DNA of 18,950 nucleotides from an uncultured Campylobacter sp. (GTDB lineage: Bacteria > Actinomycetota > Actinomycetes > Mycobacteriales > Mycobacteriaceae): assembly GCA_943913625.1 (NCBI GenBank), contig CALTYW010000030.1, forward strand, positions 1 to 18,950, read 5' to 3'. Each line of letters opens with the position of its first letter. Position 1 is the first letter of the stretch. The notes beneath the pieces are model-generated. The model saw only the letters and a program-made list of their open reading frames with translations. It was not told where the DNA came from and did not search any database. Positions 1 to 5,751 of the stretch are shown piece after piece. Both the position numbers and the translations under genes were made by a program.

Positions 1-132
1 CCCCCATTTCTCACAGGGCATCTAGCTAGGAAGAAGAACCTGCCGGTTTCGCCCGAGGTCTCTGAGTCATGGCAGGAGCAGCCCTACTGCTGGCGCATCG
101 TTCACGAATCGACGCTGTGGTGTGGGCCCTGA
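1..132 (+). CDS. Possible C-terminal fragment of an unrecognised protein
   Basis: Frame 1 is open from the window edge to a TGA at 130-132 and encodes about 43 residues. Its last part, WQEQPYCWRIVHESTLWCGP, is rich in Trp, Cys and His, which looks more protein-like than random high-GC translation. I do not recognise the family. It would be the tail of a gene starting left of the window and running toward pcaF, or a remnant of a decayed gene. A chance open frame of this length is also plausible in GC-rich DNA, so confidence is low. Confidence 0.25.
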   Translation, partial: PPFLTGHLARKKNLPVSPEVSESWQEQPYCWRIVHESTLWCGP

Positions 133-326
133 CGACCACTGCTGTCCTACGTGAGTTGGGACTGCCGTAAAACCTAACGGCCCCACGCCACCTGCTCGAA
201 TCGGGAAGCCGTATGGAGCCTGGGGAGTGTCGCAGGGCCTTGCCCGAGGCGTTGGGAACCCCACGGGCAGAACCTGTGCAGACGACTTCTGACTCCCGGT
301 GCTCCCAGCCCCGCCGAGCGGAGGGC
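1..326. other. Gene-poor left edge downstream of pcaF
   Basis: No gene is convincingly supported in this stretch. The pcaF reading frame ends at 327 and reads leftward, so this is its downstream flank. In related corynebacterial pca clusters pcaF is commonly followed by pcaD or pcaC, and neither is visible here. Short complementary stretches exist (for example TGCCCG near 243 and CGGGCA near 273), but none is followed by a T run on either strand, so no intrinsic terminator for pcaF is called. Codon-like order is weak in all frames except the short open frame at the very start, listed separately. Confidence 0.5.
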
Positions 327-1538
327 CTACGGCTGCTCGATTACCGCAGCGAGACCCTGGCCGCCGCCAATGCACATGGTCACCAGCGCGCGCTTCGCGC
401 CGGTGCGCTTCATGCGGTGCGACGCGGTGACCAACATGCGCGCGCCCGTCGCACCCACGGGGTGGCCGAGCGAGATGCCGGAGCCCTGCGGGTTGAGGCG
501 CTCGTCGTCATCCGAGATACCCCACGCGTCCAGCACCGCGAGAGCCTGGGCGGCGAACGCCTCGTTGAGCTCGATCAGGTCGATGTCGTCGAAGGTGAGG
601 TCGAGGCGCGCGAACAGCTTTTCCACCGCGGCGACCGGGCCGATGCCCATCGTCTCCGGGGCGACACCCGCCACCGCCCAGCCGGTGAGCACGGCTGCTG
701 GGGTCAGACCCAGCTCTTGCGCCTTTTCGCGGGTGGTCACGATCATCGCGGCCGCGCCGTCGTTCTGACCGGAGGCGTTACCTGCAGTGACGGTCGCGCC
801 CTCGCGCTGTTTCCCCATCACCGGCTTGAGCTTGGCCAGCGATTCCACGGTGGTCCCGGGGCGGATGTGCTCGTCGGTGTCCACCACAATCGGATCGCCC
901 TTGCGCTGCGGCACCTCAACGGGCACGATCTCGTCCGCGAACTCCCCGTTCTCCTGCGCCGCCGCCGCCCGGGCGTGGGAGGCTTCCGCCACCTTGTCCT
1001 GGCGCTCGCGCGAAATGGAGTACTCCTCGCGCAAGTTCTCCGCCGTCTCAATCATGCCGCCGGGGATCGGGTGGTGCTTGCCGCCGGCCTGCTCGCGGCC
1101 TTCCTGCAGACGGTCTTTCAGCTCCATGTTGCCGGCCTTGACGCCCCAGCGGATCTTGCCGTCTACGGCGTACTCGGTGTTGGACATGGATTCCGCGCCG
1201 CCGGCGATGATCAGATCGGCCGCACCCGATGCGATGTGAGCGGCCGCCGTAGCCACCGCCTGCAGGCCGGAGCCGCAGCGGCGGTCCAGCTGCATGCCCG
1301 GAACCTCCACGCCAATCTCTGCGTCTAGCGCCACGATGCGCCCCAATGCGGGGGCCGCACCGTTAGGAGAGGCCTGACCCAGGATGATGTCGTCGATGTC
1401 CGCGCCCGTGATGCCGGCTTCCTCAATCACCGCCTTGACCACGGTCGATGCGAGCGTCTGCACCGGCACGCCCACGAATGCGCCGCCGTAGCGGCCCACC
1501 GCGGTGCGCTTGGGGTTGCAAATCACAATGTCAGTCAT
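327..1538 (-). CDS. pcaF: Beta-ketoadipyl-CoA / acetyl-CoA thiolase
   Basis: A 403-residue type II thiolase, the usual family length. It would cleave beta-ketoadipyl-CoA with CoA to succinyl-CoA and acetyl-CoA, the last step of the beta-ketoadipate pathway, in the cytosol. Visible catalytic features are the nucleophilic Cys88 in DRRCGSGLQA, the NEAFAAQAL motif, His359 in SLGHPVGATGAR and Cys389 in MCIGGGQG. The long identical-looking stretch around LILGQASPNGAAPALGR-type sequence is typical of PcaF rather than of general acetoacetyl-CoA thiolases, but exact substrate cannot be proven from sequence. The ATG is preceded by GAGGAGG, which overlaps the stop of pcaR just upstream, so pcaR and pcaF form a leftward operon. 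Function in beta-ketoadipate breakdown is supported by the neighbouring CoA-transferase genes. Confidence 0.9.
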   Translation of the reverse strand: MTDIVICNPKRTAVGRYGGAFVGVPVQTLASTVVKAVIEEAGITGADIDDIILGQASPNGAAPALGRIVALDAEIGVEVPGMQLDRRCGSGLQAVATAAAHIASGAADLIIAGGAESMSNTEYAVDGKIRWGVKAGNMELKDRLQEGREQAGGKHHPIPGGMIETAENLREEYSISRERQDKVAEASHARAAAAQENGEFADEIVPVEVPQRKGDPIVVDTDEHIRPGTTVESLAKLKPVMGKQREGATVTAGNASGQNDGAAAMIVTTREKAQELGLTPAAVLTGWAVAGVAPETMGIGPVAAVEKLFARLDLTFDDIDLIELNEAFAAQALAVLDAWGISDDDERLNPQGSGISLGHPVGATGARMLVTASHRMKRTGAKRALVTMCIGGGQGLAAVIEQP

Positions 1539-1549
1539 GAGTTCCTCCT

Positions 1550-2329
1550 CTAATCGTTGCCTTTGATGGTTGCTAAATCACGAGAAATATCGCGCGCCAC
1601 TGCCTGTAATGGAGGCAGCAGCTTTTCGACGATTTCCGGGTACCCAAACTTCGCCGCATGCGCCGAACAATTCACCGCCGCCACCGTGCGCCCGGACCAA
1701 TCCGTGATGGGGCACGACACCGCCATCAGACCGGTCTCCAGCTCCTGGTCCACCGCGCTGTAGCCTTGCTCGCCGACCTTGGCGATCTCTTCCCGCAGCC
1801 GGGCTTCATCGGTGACGGTGGTGGGGGTGAACCGGATGAGTTCCGCGTTGCGGAAGTATTCGTCTACTTCCGCTTCGCTCGCCCCGGCAAGGATGACCCG
1901 GCCCATCGCAGTGGCGTAGGCGGGGAAGCGGGTGCCGATGGTGATGTTCTCGCTCATGATCCGCTGTGCCGCGGCGCGGGCCACGTAGACGATGTCGGTG
2001 CCGTCGAGCACGCATGCTGAGCACGACTCGTGCACCTGCCGGGAAAGCCGCTCCAGGTGCGGCTGCGCGATGGCGGGAAAACCCAAGCTGGACAGGTAGG
2101 CAAACCCCAGCTCCAACGTCTTCGGGGTGAGCCAAAACTCGGAGCCGTCGGTGCGCGCATAGCCCTCGGCGACCAGGGTGTGCAGGAAGCGGCGGGCCGT
2201 GGCGCGGGCCAAGCCGGTTGTCTCCGCCACCTGCGTCAGGGTTTGGCGGGGGTGTGTGGCATCGAACGCCCGGATCACGGCGAGGCCCCGGGTCAGGCTT
2301 TGGACGAGTTGTTTGTCTGGTTCGGCCAC
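1550..2329 (-). CDS. pcaR: IclR-family regulator of the beta-ketoadipate genes
   Basis: A 259-residue IclR-family protein. An N-terminal winged helix-turn-helix spans about residues 8-75 (LTQVAETTGLARATARRFLH holds the recognition region), followed by an effector-binding IclR domain to about residue 250 containing the conserved region around SCSACVLDGTDIVYVAR. The GTG start at 2329 is chosen because AAAGGAGG lies just upstream. It is divergent from pcaI and co-transcribed with pcaF, the arrangement expected of PcaR. Two boxes ending in TGCGAAC between it and pcaI are likely binding sites, and a perfect palindrome of the same pattern lies upstream of the transporter at 4065-5390. Whether it activates or represses cannot be told from sequence. 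The effector is probably a pathway intermediate such as beta-ketoadipate (inference). Confidence 0.85.
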   Translation of the reverse strand: MAEPDKQLVQSLTRGLAVIRAFDATHPRQTLTQVAETTGLARATARRFLHTLVAEGYARTDGSEFWLTPKTLELGFAYLSSLGFPAIAQPHLERLSRQVHESCSACVLDGTDIVYVARAAAQRIMSENITIGTRFPAYATAMGRVILAGASEAEVDEYFRNAELIRFTPTTVTDEARLREEIAKVGEQGYSAVDQELETGLMAVSCPITDWSGRTVAAVNCSAHAAKFGYPEIVEKLLPPLQAVARDISRDLATIKGND

Positions 2330-2357
2330 GGTGCCTCCTTTCGTCGATAAGCATTGT

Positions 2358-2391
2358 GTTCACGATGCGAACTCGCGTACAGAATGCGAAC
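2358..2391. promoter_or_regulatory. Two putative PcaR operator boxes
   Basis: Two 15-base boxes, GTTCACGATGCGAAC (2358-2372) and GTACAGAATGCGAAC (2377-2391), lie between the divergent pcaR and pcaI starts with centres 19 bases apart, about two helical turns. The first has GTTC/GAAC outer arms; both share the right half ATGCGAAC. IclR regulators commonly bind such palindromes, often in pairs. The second box ends 7 bases before the proposed pcaI -10 element, so it covers the -35 position and spacer. Assignment to PcaR is inference from position and from the perfect match of the pattern at 5558-5572. Confidence 0.7.
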
Positions 2392-2398
2392 TGCTTTG

Positions 2399-2404
2399 TA
2401 GACT
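2399..2404 (+). promoter_or_regulatory. Putative -10 element of a leaderless pcaI transcript
   Basis: TAGACT fits the actinobacterial TAnnnT -10 pattern. It ends 7 bases before the pcaI ATG at 2412, so transcription would begin at or next to the start codon. No Shine-Dalgarno sequence is visible before that ATG, which agrees with a leaderless message. No clear -35 hexamer is seen, as the region is occupied by the second operator box. Confidence 0.5.
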
Positions 2405-2411
2405 ACTCCCT

Positions 2412-3155
2412 ATGATCGACAAAGTTGTGGCATCGGCGAAAGAAGCCGTTGCAGATATTCCAGACGGCGCCTCAATCGCCGTGGGCGGCTTCGGTCTGGT
2501 GGGCATCCCCGCCAGGCTTATCGACGCGTTGCGAGAGCAAGGCGCCGGCGACCTCACCATCATCTCCAACAACCTGGGCACCGACGGCTTCGGGCTCGGC
2601 CTGCTGCTGGCGGACAAGCGCATCTCCCGCTCCATCGGGTCCTACCTGGGCACCAACAAGGAGTACGCGCGTCAGTACCTCGAAGGTGAGCTGACCGTGG
2701 AGTTCACCCCGCAGGGCACGCTGGCCGAGCGGATGCGCGCCGGCGGCGCGGGTATCCCGGCGTTCTACACCAAGGCCGGCGTGGGCACGCCGCTCGCTAC
2801 CGGCGAGATCCCGACCCGCTACAACCCGGACGGCACCATCGCCGAGTACTCCCGCCCGAAGGAACTGCGTGAGTTCAGCGGCGAGCAGTACGTGATGGAG
2901 GAATCGCTGAACCCCGACTACGCCTTCGTGCACGCGGCCAAGGCGGACCGCTTCGGCAACCTCGTCTTTTCCAAGACAGCGCAAAACTTCAACCCGGACG
3001 CCGCCGTGTGCGGCAAGTGCACCATCGTCCAGGCAGAAGAGGTGGTGGACGAAATCCCGGCGGCCGAGGTGGATCTGCCCGGCATCTACGTCGACCGCGT
3101 GGTCAACGTGGGCCCGCAAGAAACAGGAATCGAGTTCAGGACGGTGAGCGAGTAA
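2412..3155 (+). CDS. pcaI: 3-oxoadipate CoA-transferase, alpha subunit
   Basis: A 247-residue family I CoA-transferase alpha subunit. With PcaJ it moves CoA from succinyl-CoA to beta-ketoadipate, giving the substrate for PcaF. The CoA-binding glycine motif GGFGLVGIP is at residues 25-33, and TISNNLG-type sequence (IISNNLGTDGFGLG) follows, as usual in this family. Length is close to the family norm. The frame is open upstream to 2178, but that part overlaps pcaR on the other strand, and the conserved N terminus begins at the ATG at 2412. That ATG lacks a ribosome-binding site and sits 7 bases after a TAnnnT box, suggesting a leaderless message. The stop shares one base with the pcaJ start (TAATG), implying translational coupling. 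Succinyl-CoA:acetoacetate CoA-transferase (ScoA) is the main alternative; the pcaR and pcaF neighbours favour PcaI. Confidence 0.88.
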   Translation: MIDKVVASAKEAVADIPDGASIAVGGFGLVGIPARLIDALREQGAGDLTIISNNLGTDGFGLGLLLADKRISRSIGSYLGTNKEYARQYLEGELTVEFTPQGTLAERMRAGGAGIPAFYTKAGVGTPLATGEIPTRYNPDGTIAEYSRPKELREFSGEQYVMEESLNPDYAFVHAAKADRFGNLVFSKTAQNFNPDAAVCGKCTIVQAEEVVDEIPAAEVDLPGIYVDRVVNVGPQETGIEFRTVSE

Positions 3156-3799
3156 TGGCTTGGACAAAGCAAGAGATGGCCGCGCGCGCGGCTCAGGAGC
3201 TGGAGAACGGCCAGTATGTCAACCTTGGCATCGGTATGCCCACGCTTATTCCGGGGTTCTTGCCGGAGGGCCTCGAAGTGGTCCTGCATTCCGAGAACGG
3301 CATCTTGGGCGTCGGCCCGTACCCGACCGATGACGCCGTGGATCCCGAGCTGATCAACGCCGGCAAGGAGACGATCACGGTCGCGCCGGGCGGGTCCTTT
3401 TTCTCTTCTTCGCAGTCCTTCGGCATGATCCGTTCTCGCGCCATCGACGTCGCGGTGCTGGGCGCGATGGAGGTGTCCCAGTACGGCGACCTGGCCAACT
3501 GGATGATCCCGGGCAAGATGGTCAAGGGCATGGGCGGTGCGATGGACCTGGTCCACGGCGCCAAGAAGGTTGTGGTGATGACGACCCACACCTCCAAGAA
3601 CGGCGACCCGAAGGTGCTCGACGAGTGCCGCCTGCCGCTCACCGGCGCCAAGTGTGTCGACCTCATCATCACCGACCGAGCAGTGTTCGAGGTGGATTCC
3701 AAGCAGGGCCTGACCCTGGTGGAGCTCGCGCCGGACGAGACGCTGGAAGGCGTTCGCGAGATCACCGGCGCCGACTTTGAGGTCGCGCTGGGGGAGTAG
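3155..3799 (+). CDS. pcaJ: 3-oxoadipate CoA-transferase, beta subunit
   Basis: A 214-residue family I CoA-transferase beta subunit. The catalytic glutamate is Glu47 in LHSENGILG, which forms the glutamyl-CoA thioester intermediate in this family. The N-terminal NLGIGMPTLIP and the central GGAMDLVHGAKKVVVMTTH stretches are typical. The start is the ATG of the TAATG overlap with pcaI; an in-frame longer reading from 3008 would overlap the conserved end of pcaI and is not used. It acts with PcaI as a heteromeric enzyme in the cytosol. A strong intrinsic terminator follows 13 bases after the stop, so pcaI-pcaJ is a two-gene transcription unit. Acetoacetate-type substrate use (ScoB) cannot be excluded. 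Confidence 0.88.
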   Translation: MAWTKQEMAARAAQELENGQYVNLGIGMPTLIPGFLPEGLEVVLHSENGILGVGPYPTDDAVDPELINAGKETITVAPGGSFFSSSQSFGMIRSRAIDVAVLGAMEVSQYGDLANWMIPGKMVKGMGGAMDLVHGAKKVVVMTTHTSKNGDPKVLDECRLPLTGAKCVDLIITDRAVFEVDSKQGLTLVELAPDETLEGVREITGADFEVALGE

Positions 3800-3812
3800 C
3801 GTTTCTAGTTGC

Positions 3813-3843
3813 GGCCGGGTGGTTCATCCGCCCGGCCCTTTTT
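3813..3843 (+). terminator. Intrinsic terminator after pcaIJ
   Basis: Stem arms GGCCGGGTGG (3813-3822) and CCGCCCGGCC (3828-3837) pair over 10 positions with one G-U pair around a 5-base loop TTCAT. The stem is followed by CTTTTT. It lies 13 bases after the pcaJ stop in the correct orientation. Confidence 0.9.
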
Positions 3844-3886
3844 CGGCGTTGCGCCGCGTGCCTGGGGTCGACTCGCCCCGCCCGAT

Positions 3887-4006
3887 CCGCAAATGCACGT
3901 TTGCACCCGCTGGTTAACCGAGTAACCGCGCTGCCTTCGTCGCGACGCGAGGCGAAATTACCTGGATAACGGGCATCTGCGGCGATTGCCTAACGGGCAT
4001 TTGCGG
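3887..4006. repeat. Three copies of a 15-base intergenic repeat
   Basis: AACGGGCATCTGCGG (3968-3982) and AACGGGCATTTGCGG (3992-4006) are direct repeats differing at one base and spaced 24 bases apart. The reverse complement of the second differs at one base from CCGCAAATGCACGTT at 3887-3901. The copies lie between the pcaIJ terminator and the transporter terminator, in a stretch without a gene. Role unknown; a small dispersed repeat or a protein-binding site are both possible. Confidence 0.6.
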
Positions 4007-4045
4007 AAAGAAAATCCCGCCGCGGAACCACGTCCGTAGCGGGAT
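4006..4045 (-). terminator. Intrinsic terminator after the MHS transporter gene
   Basis: Read on the minus strand, ATCCCGC (4045-4039) pairs with GCGGGAT (4020-4014). An inner CGGA/TCCG pairing lies in the loop. The stem is followed by TTTTCTTTCC. It begins about 20 bases after the transporter stop at 4065. Confidence 0.75.
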
Positions 4046-4064
4046 CACACCGGCAAACCTGCGA

Positions 4065-5390
4065 CTACACCTCTCGCAGATCCACGCCCTTGGTCTCGGG
4101 GAGGATCTTCATGCTGATCAGGGTGAGCACACACAGCACCACAACGTAGATGCCGGAGATGTGGGTCAGGTCGTGGGCTGTGAACCACTGGAAGATGTAC
4201 GGCGCGGTGCCGCCGAACACAGCCACTGACAGCGAGTAGGCGAAGCCGATCGAGGAGGTGCGCTGGGAGGTGGGGAACACCTCGGCCATGATCGGGGCGA
4301 GCAGCGCGCCGCCGGCGGCGACCACCACCACGGCCAGGGTGGCCGAGATGAGCATGGTGAACGGGCGGGCGTCGATGAAGCCCATCAGCGGGATCTGCAG
4401 CAGCGCCATGGCGATGGCGAAGACGTACATGACGGGTTTGCGTCCTATGCGGTCGGAAAGCGCGCCCCACAGTGGCAGAGCGATCAGGCCGCAGAACTGC
4501 GCGAACACCGAGGTCCAGTAGGCGCCCTGGGTGGACATGCCCTCGTGGGTGATGGCGTAGGTGGAGACGTACGAGGTCCAGGTGTAGTGCGCCGAGGTCA
4601 CACCGGAGACCATGCCGATGACCAGCAGGATGTTCACCCAGTTGGAGCGCTTCGGGGTGCTGGGGCGGTTTTCTGCCAGGTGGTCGTAGTCGGAGTTCGC
4701 CTCGTCCTGGAGTTCCTCGAAGTGGTCGGACTCCTTCATGTGGCGGCGCAGGTAGAGGGCGACACCGGCTGCGATGGCGCCGAGCCAGAAGGGGATGCGC
4801 CAACCCCAGGCGGCGATTTGGTCGTCGCTAAGCACGAGCGAAATGAAACCGCCGAGCGTGTAGGCGAGCACGGACCCGCCGAAAATGGACATGTAGACCA
4901 TGGAGCCCCACTGCCCGCGCTTCTGGCGCGGCGCGATTTCGGGGATGTAGCTGTTCGCGGTGGCGGATTCGCCGCCGTGTGCGAAGCCCTGCAGGACGCG
5001 CACCACGAGGAGGATGATGGATGCCCAGATGCCGATCTGCTCGTAGGTGGGCATGATGCCGATGATCACGGCGGACAGCGCCATGATGATGATCGTGGTC
5101 ATGAGCACGTTCTTGCGGCCGATCTTGTCGGCGATGCGGCCGAAGATGATGCCGCCGAGCGGGCGGACGAGGAAGCCGATGGCGAACACGCCGAAGGTGG
5201 CCAGCAGCGCCGAGGTTGGGTCGGTTTTGTCAAAGAACGCGGCGGCGATGAACGGTGCGAAGACGGCGTAGGAACTCCACTCGAACCATTCGAGCAGCTG
5301 GCCGATCAAGCTGGCGCCGAGCGATTTACGGTCGGCTGGGCGCTCCGCCTCGATGTGGGTGGTGCCCAAGTGCACGCGACGTGTAGTCAC
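4065..5390 (-). CDS. MHS-family (MFS) proton symporter, probable beta-ketoadipate/dicarboxylate importer
   Basis: A 441-residue, 12-helix major facilitator of the metabolite:H+ symporter branch (KgtP, PcaT, ProP relatives). Signatures are GQLLEWFEW in helix 1, GRIADKIGRKNVL in loop 2-3 (residues 84-96) and the half-repeat copy GALSDRIGRKPVM in loop 8-9. It sits in the cytoplasmic membrane and couples proton entry to uptake of an organic acid. The frame is open to an ATG at 5492, but GTG at 5390 is chosen because GGAGGAG precedes it at good spacing and the longer N terminus is not family-like. It carries a perfect PcaR-like palindrome about 170 bases upstream and lies next to pcaIJ and pcaF, so I infer a PcaT-like role in taking up beta-ketoadipate or a related dicarboxylate. 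An aromatic acid substrate is the main alternative. Confidence 0.85.
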   Translation of the reverse strand: MTTRRVHLGTTHIEAERPADRKSLGASLIGQLLEWFEWSSYAVFAPFIAAAFFDKTDPTSALLATFGVFAIGFLVRPLGGIIFGRIADKIGRKNVLMTTIIIMALSAVIIGIMPTYEQIGIWASIILLVVRVLQGFAHGGESATANSYIPEIAPRQKRGQWGSMVYMSIFGGSVLAYTLGGFISLVLSDDQIAAWGWRIPFWLGAIAAGVALYLRRHMKESDHFEELQDEANSDYDHLAENRPSTPKRSNWVNILLVIGMVSGVTSAHYTWTSYVSTYAITHEGMSTQGAYWTSVFAQFCGLIALPLWGALSDRIGRKPVMYVFAIAMALLQIPLMGFIDARPFTMLISATLAVVVVAAGGALLAPIMAEVFPTSQRTSSIGFAYSLSVAVFGGTAPYIFQWFTAHDLTHISGIYVVVLCVLTLISMKILPETKGVDLREV

Positions 5391-5557
5391 TATCTCCTCC
5401 TCCGGGGGTCTGGGTGTTTGAGCGAAAACTATAACTGCGGTCACAAAGCCTTCAATCGGGTTCCAGATCACGTTTCTTGCGCTTTGCGGCATGCTTCACG
5501 ACGATCGGAAAACCGCAGGTCGGAGACTACTTTTGCGGTGGATAGATCGCACTATTG

Positions 5558-5572
5558 GTTCGCATAGCGAAC
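5558..5572. promoter_or_regulatory. Perfect PcaR-like operator palindrome
   Basis: GTTCGC-ATA-GCGAAC-type palindrome: the 15 bases GTTCGCATAGCGAAC have perfect 6-base arms around ATA. The outer GTTC and GAAC match the first box between pcaR and pcaI (2358-2372), with the same total length. It lies about 170 bases upstream of the transporter GTG and about 180 bases upstream of the carboxylase ATG, so it could serve either; the metabolic link favours the transporter. Confidence 0.7.
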
Positions 5573-5634
5573 GCTCGTGCACTCTGCGCACCCTAATTCG
5601 GGGGCGAGCTATAGGCGGGTGACTACGGGAAACG

Positions 5635-5652
5635 GAAATTGGCCGCAATTTC
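5635..5652. promoter_or_regulatory. Palindrome upstream of the carboxylase operon
   Basis: GAAATTG-GCCG-CAATTTC is a perfect 7-base inverted repeat with a 4-base spacer, 100 bases before the ATG at 5752. Its AT-rich arms stand out against the GC-rich surroundings. It may be an operator for the carboxylase operon; I do not recognise it as the box of a known corynebacterial regulator. Confidence 0.45.
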
Positions 5653-5751
5653 ACGAGATTTTTCATGCCAAGCCGACGCTCGCGGTGGTTACATGAGCCA
5701 CAACGGAGGCAGGGTATTGCCTGCGCCACGTGTAGCTAAAGGAGGACAAAT

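Larger units (their letters stand above)
5391..5751. promoter_or_regulatory. Divergent control region between the transporter and the carboxylase operon
   Basis: This 361-base stretch carries no gene. It holds a perfect PcaR-like palindrome at 5558-5572, a second unrelated palindrome GAAATTG-GCCG-CAATTTC at 5635-5652, and a strong ribosome-binding site AAAGGAGG ahead of the ATG at 5752. I could not place -35/-10 pairs with confidence for either direction. Confidence 0.6.

Noticed and set aside
1..326. A structural RNA gene such as RNase P RNA or 6C RNA in the left edge
   Set aside because: I looked for conserved RNase P RNA blocks and C-rich loop motifs on both strands and saw none.
213..1328. 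Long plus-strand open frame opposite pcaF (371 codons)
   Set aside because: It lies antisense to a thiolase with all catalytic residues, and its translation is rich in Arg, His, Val and Gly without domain-like motifs, as expected of a shadow frame in GC-rich DNA.
2178..2411. Upstream extension of pcaI
   Set aside because: It overlaps the N-terminal coding part of pcaR and the operator region, and has no resemblance to CoA-transferases.
5425..5450. A GlxR (CRP-type) site upstream of the transporter
   Set aside because: TGTGACCGCA is present on the minus strand, but the second half-site TCACA at the required spacing is missing.
5391..5492. Longer N terminus of the MHS transporter from an ATG at 5492
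   Set aside because: The GTG at 5390 has a strong Shine-Dalgarno sequence, and the extra 34 residues are not family-like and would include the leader region.
4545..5567. Long plus-strand open frame opposite the MHS transporter
   Set aside because: The minus-strand frame encodes a complete 12-helix transporter with both MFS loop motifs; the plus frame is its low-complexity shadow.
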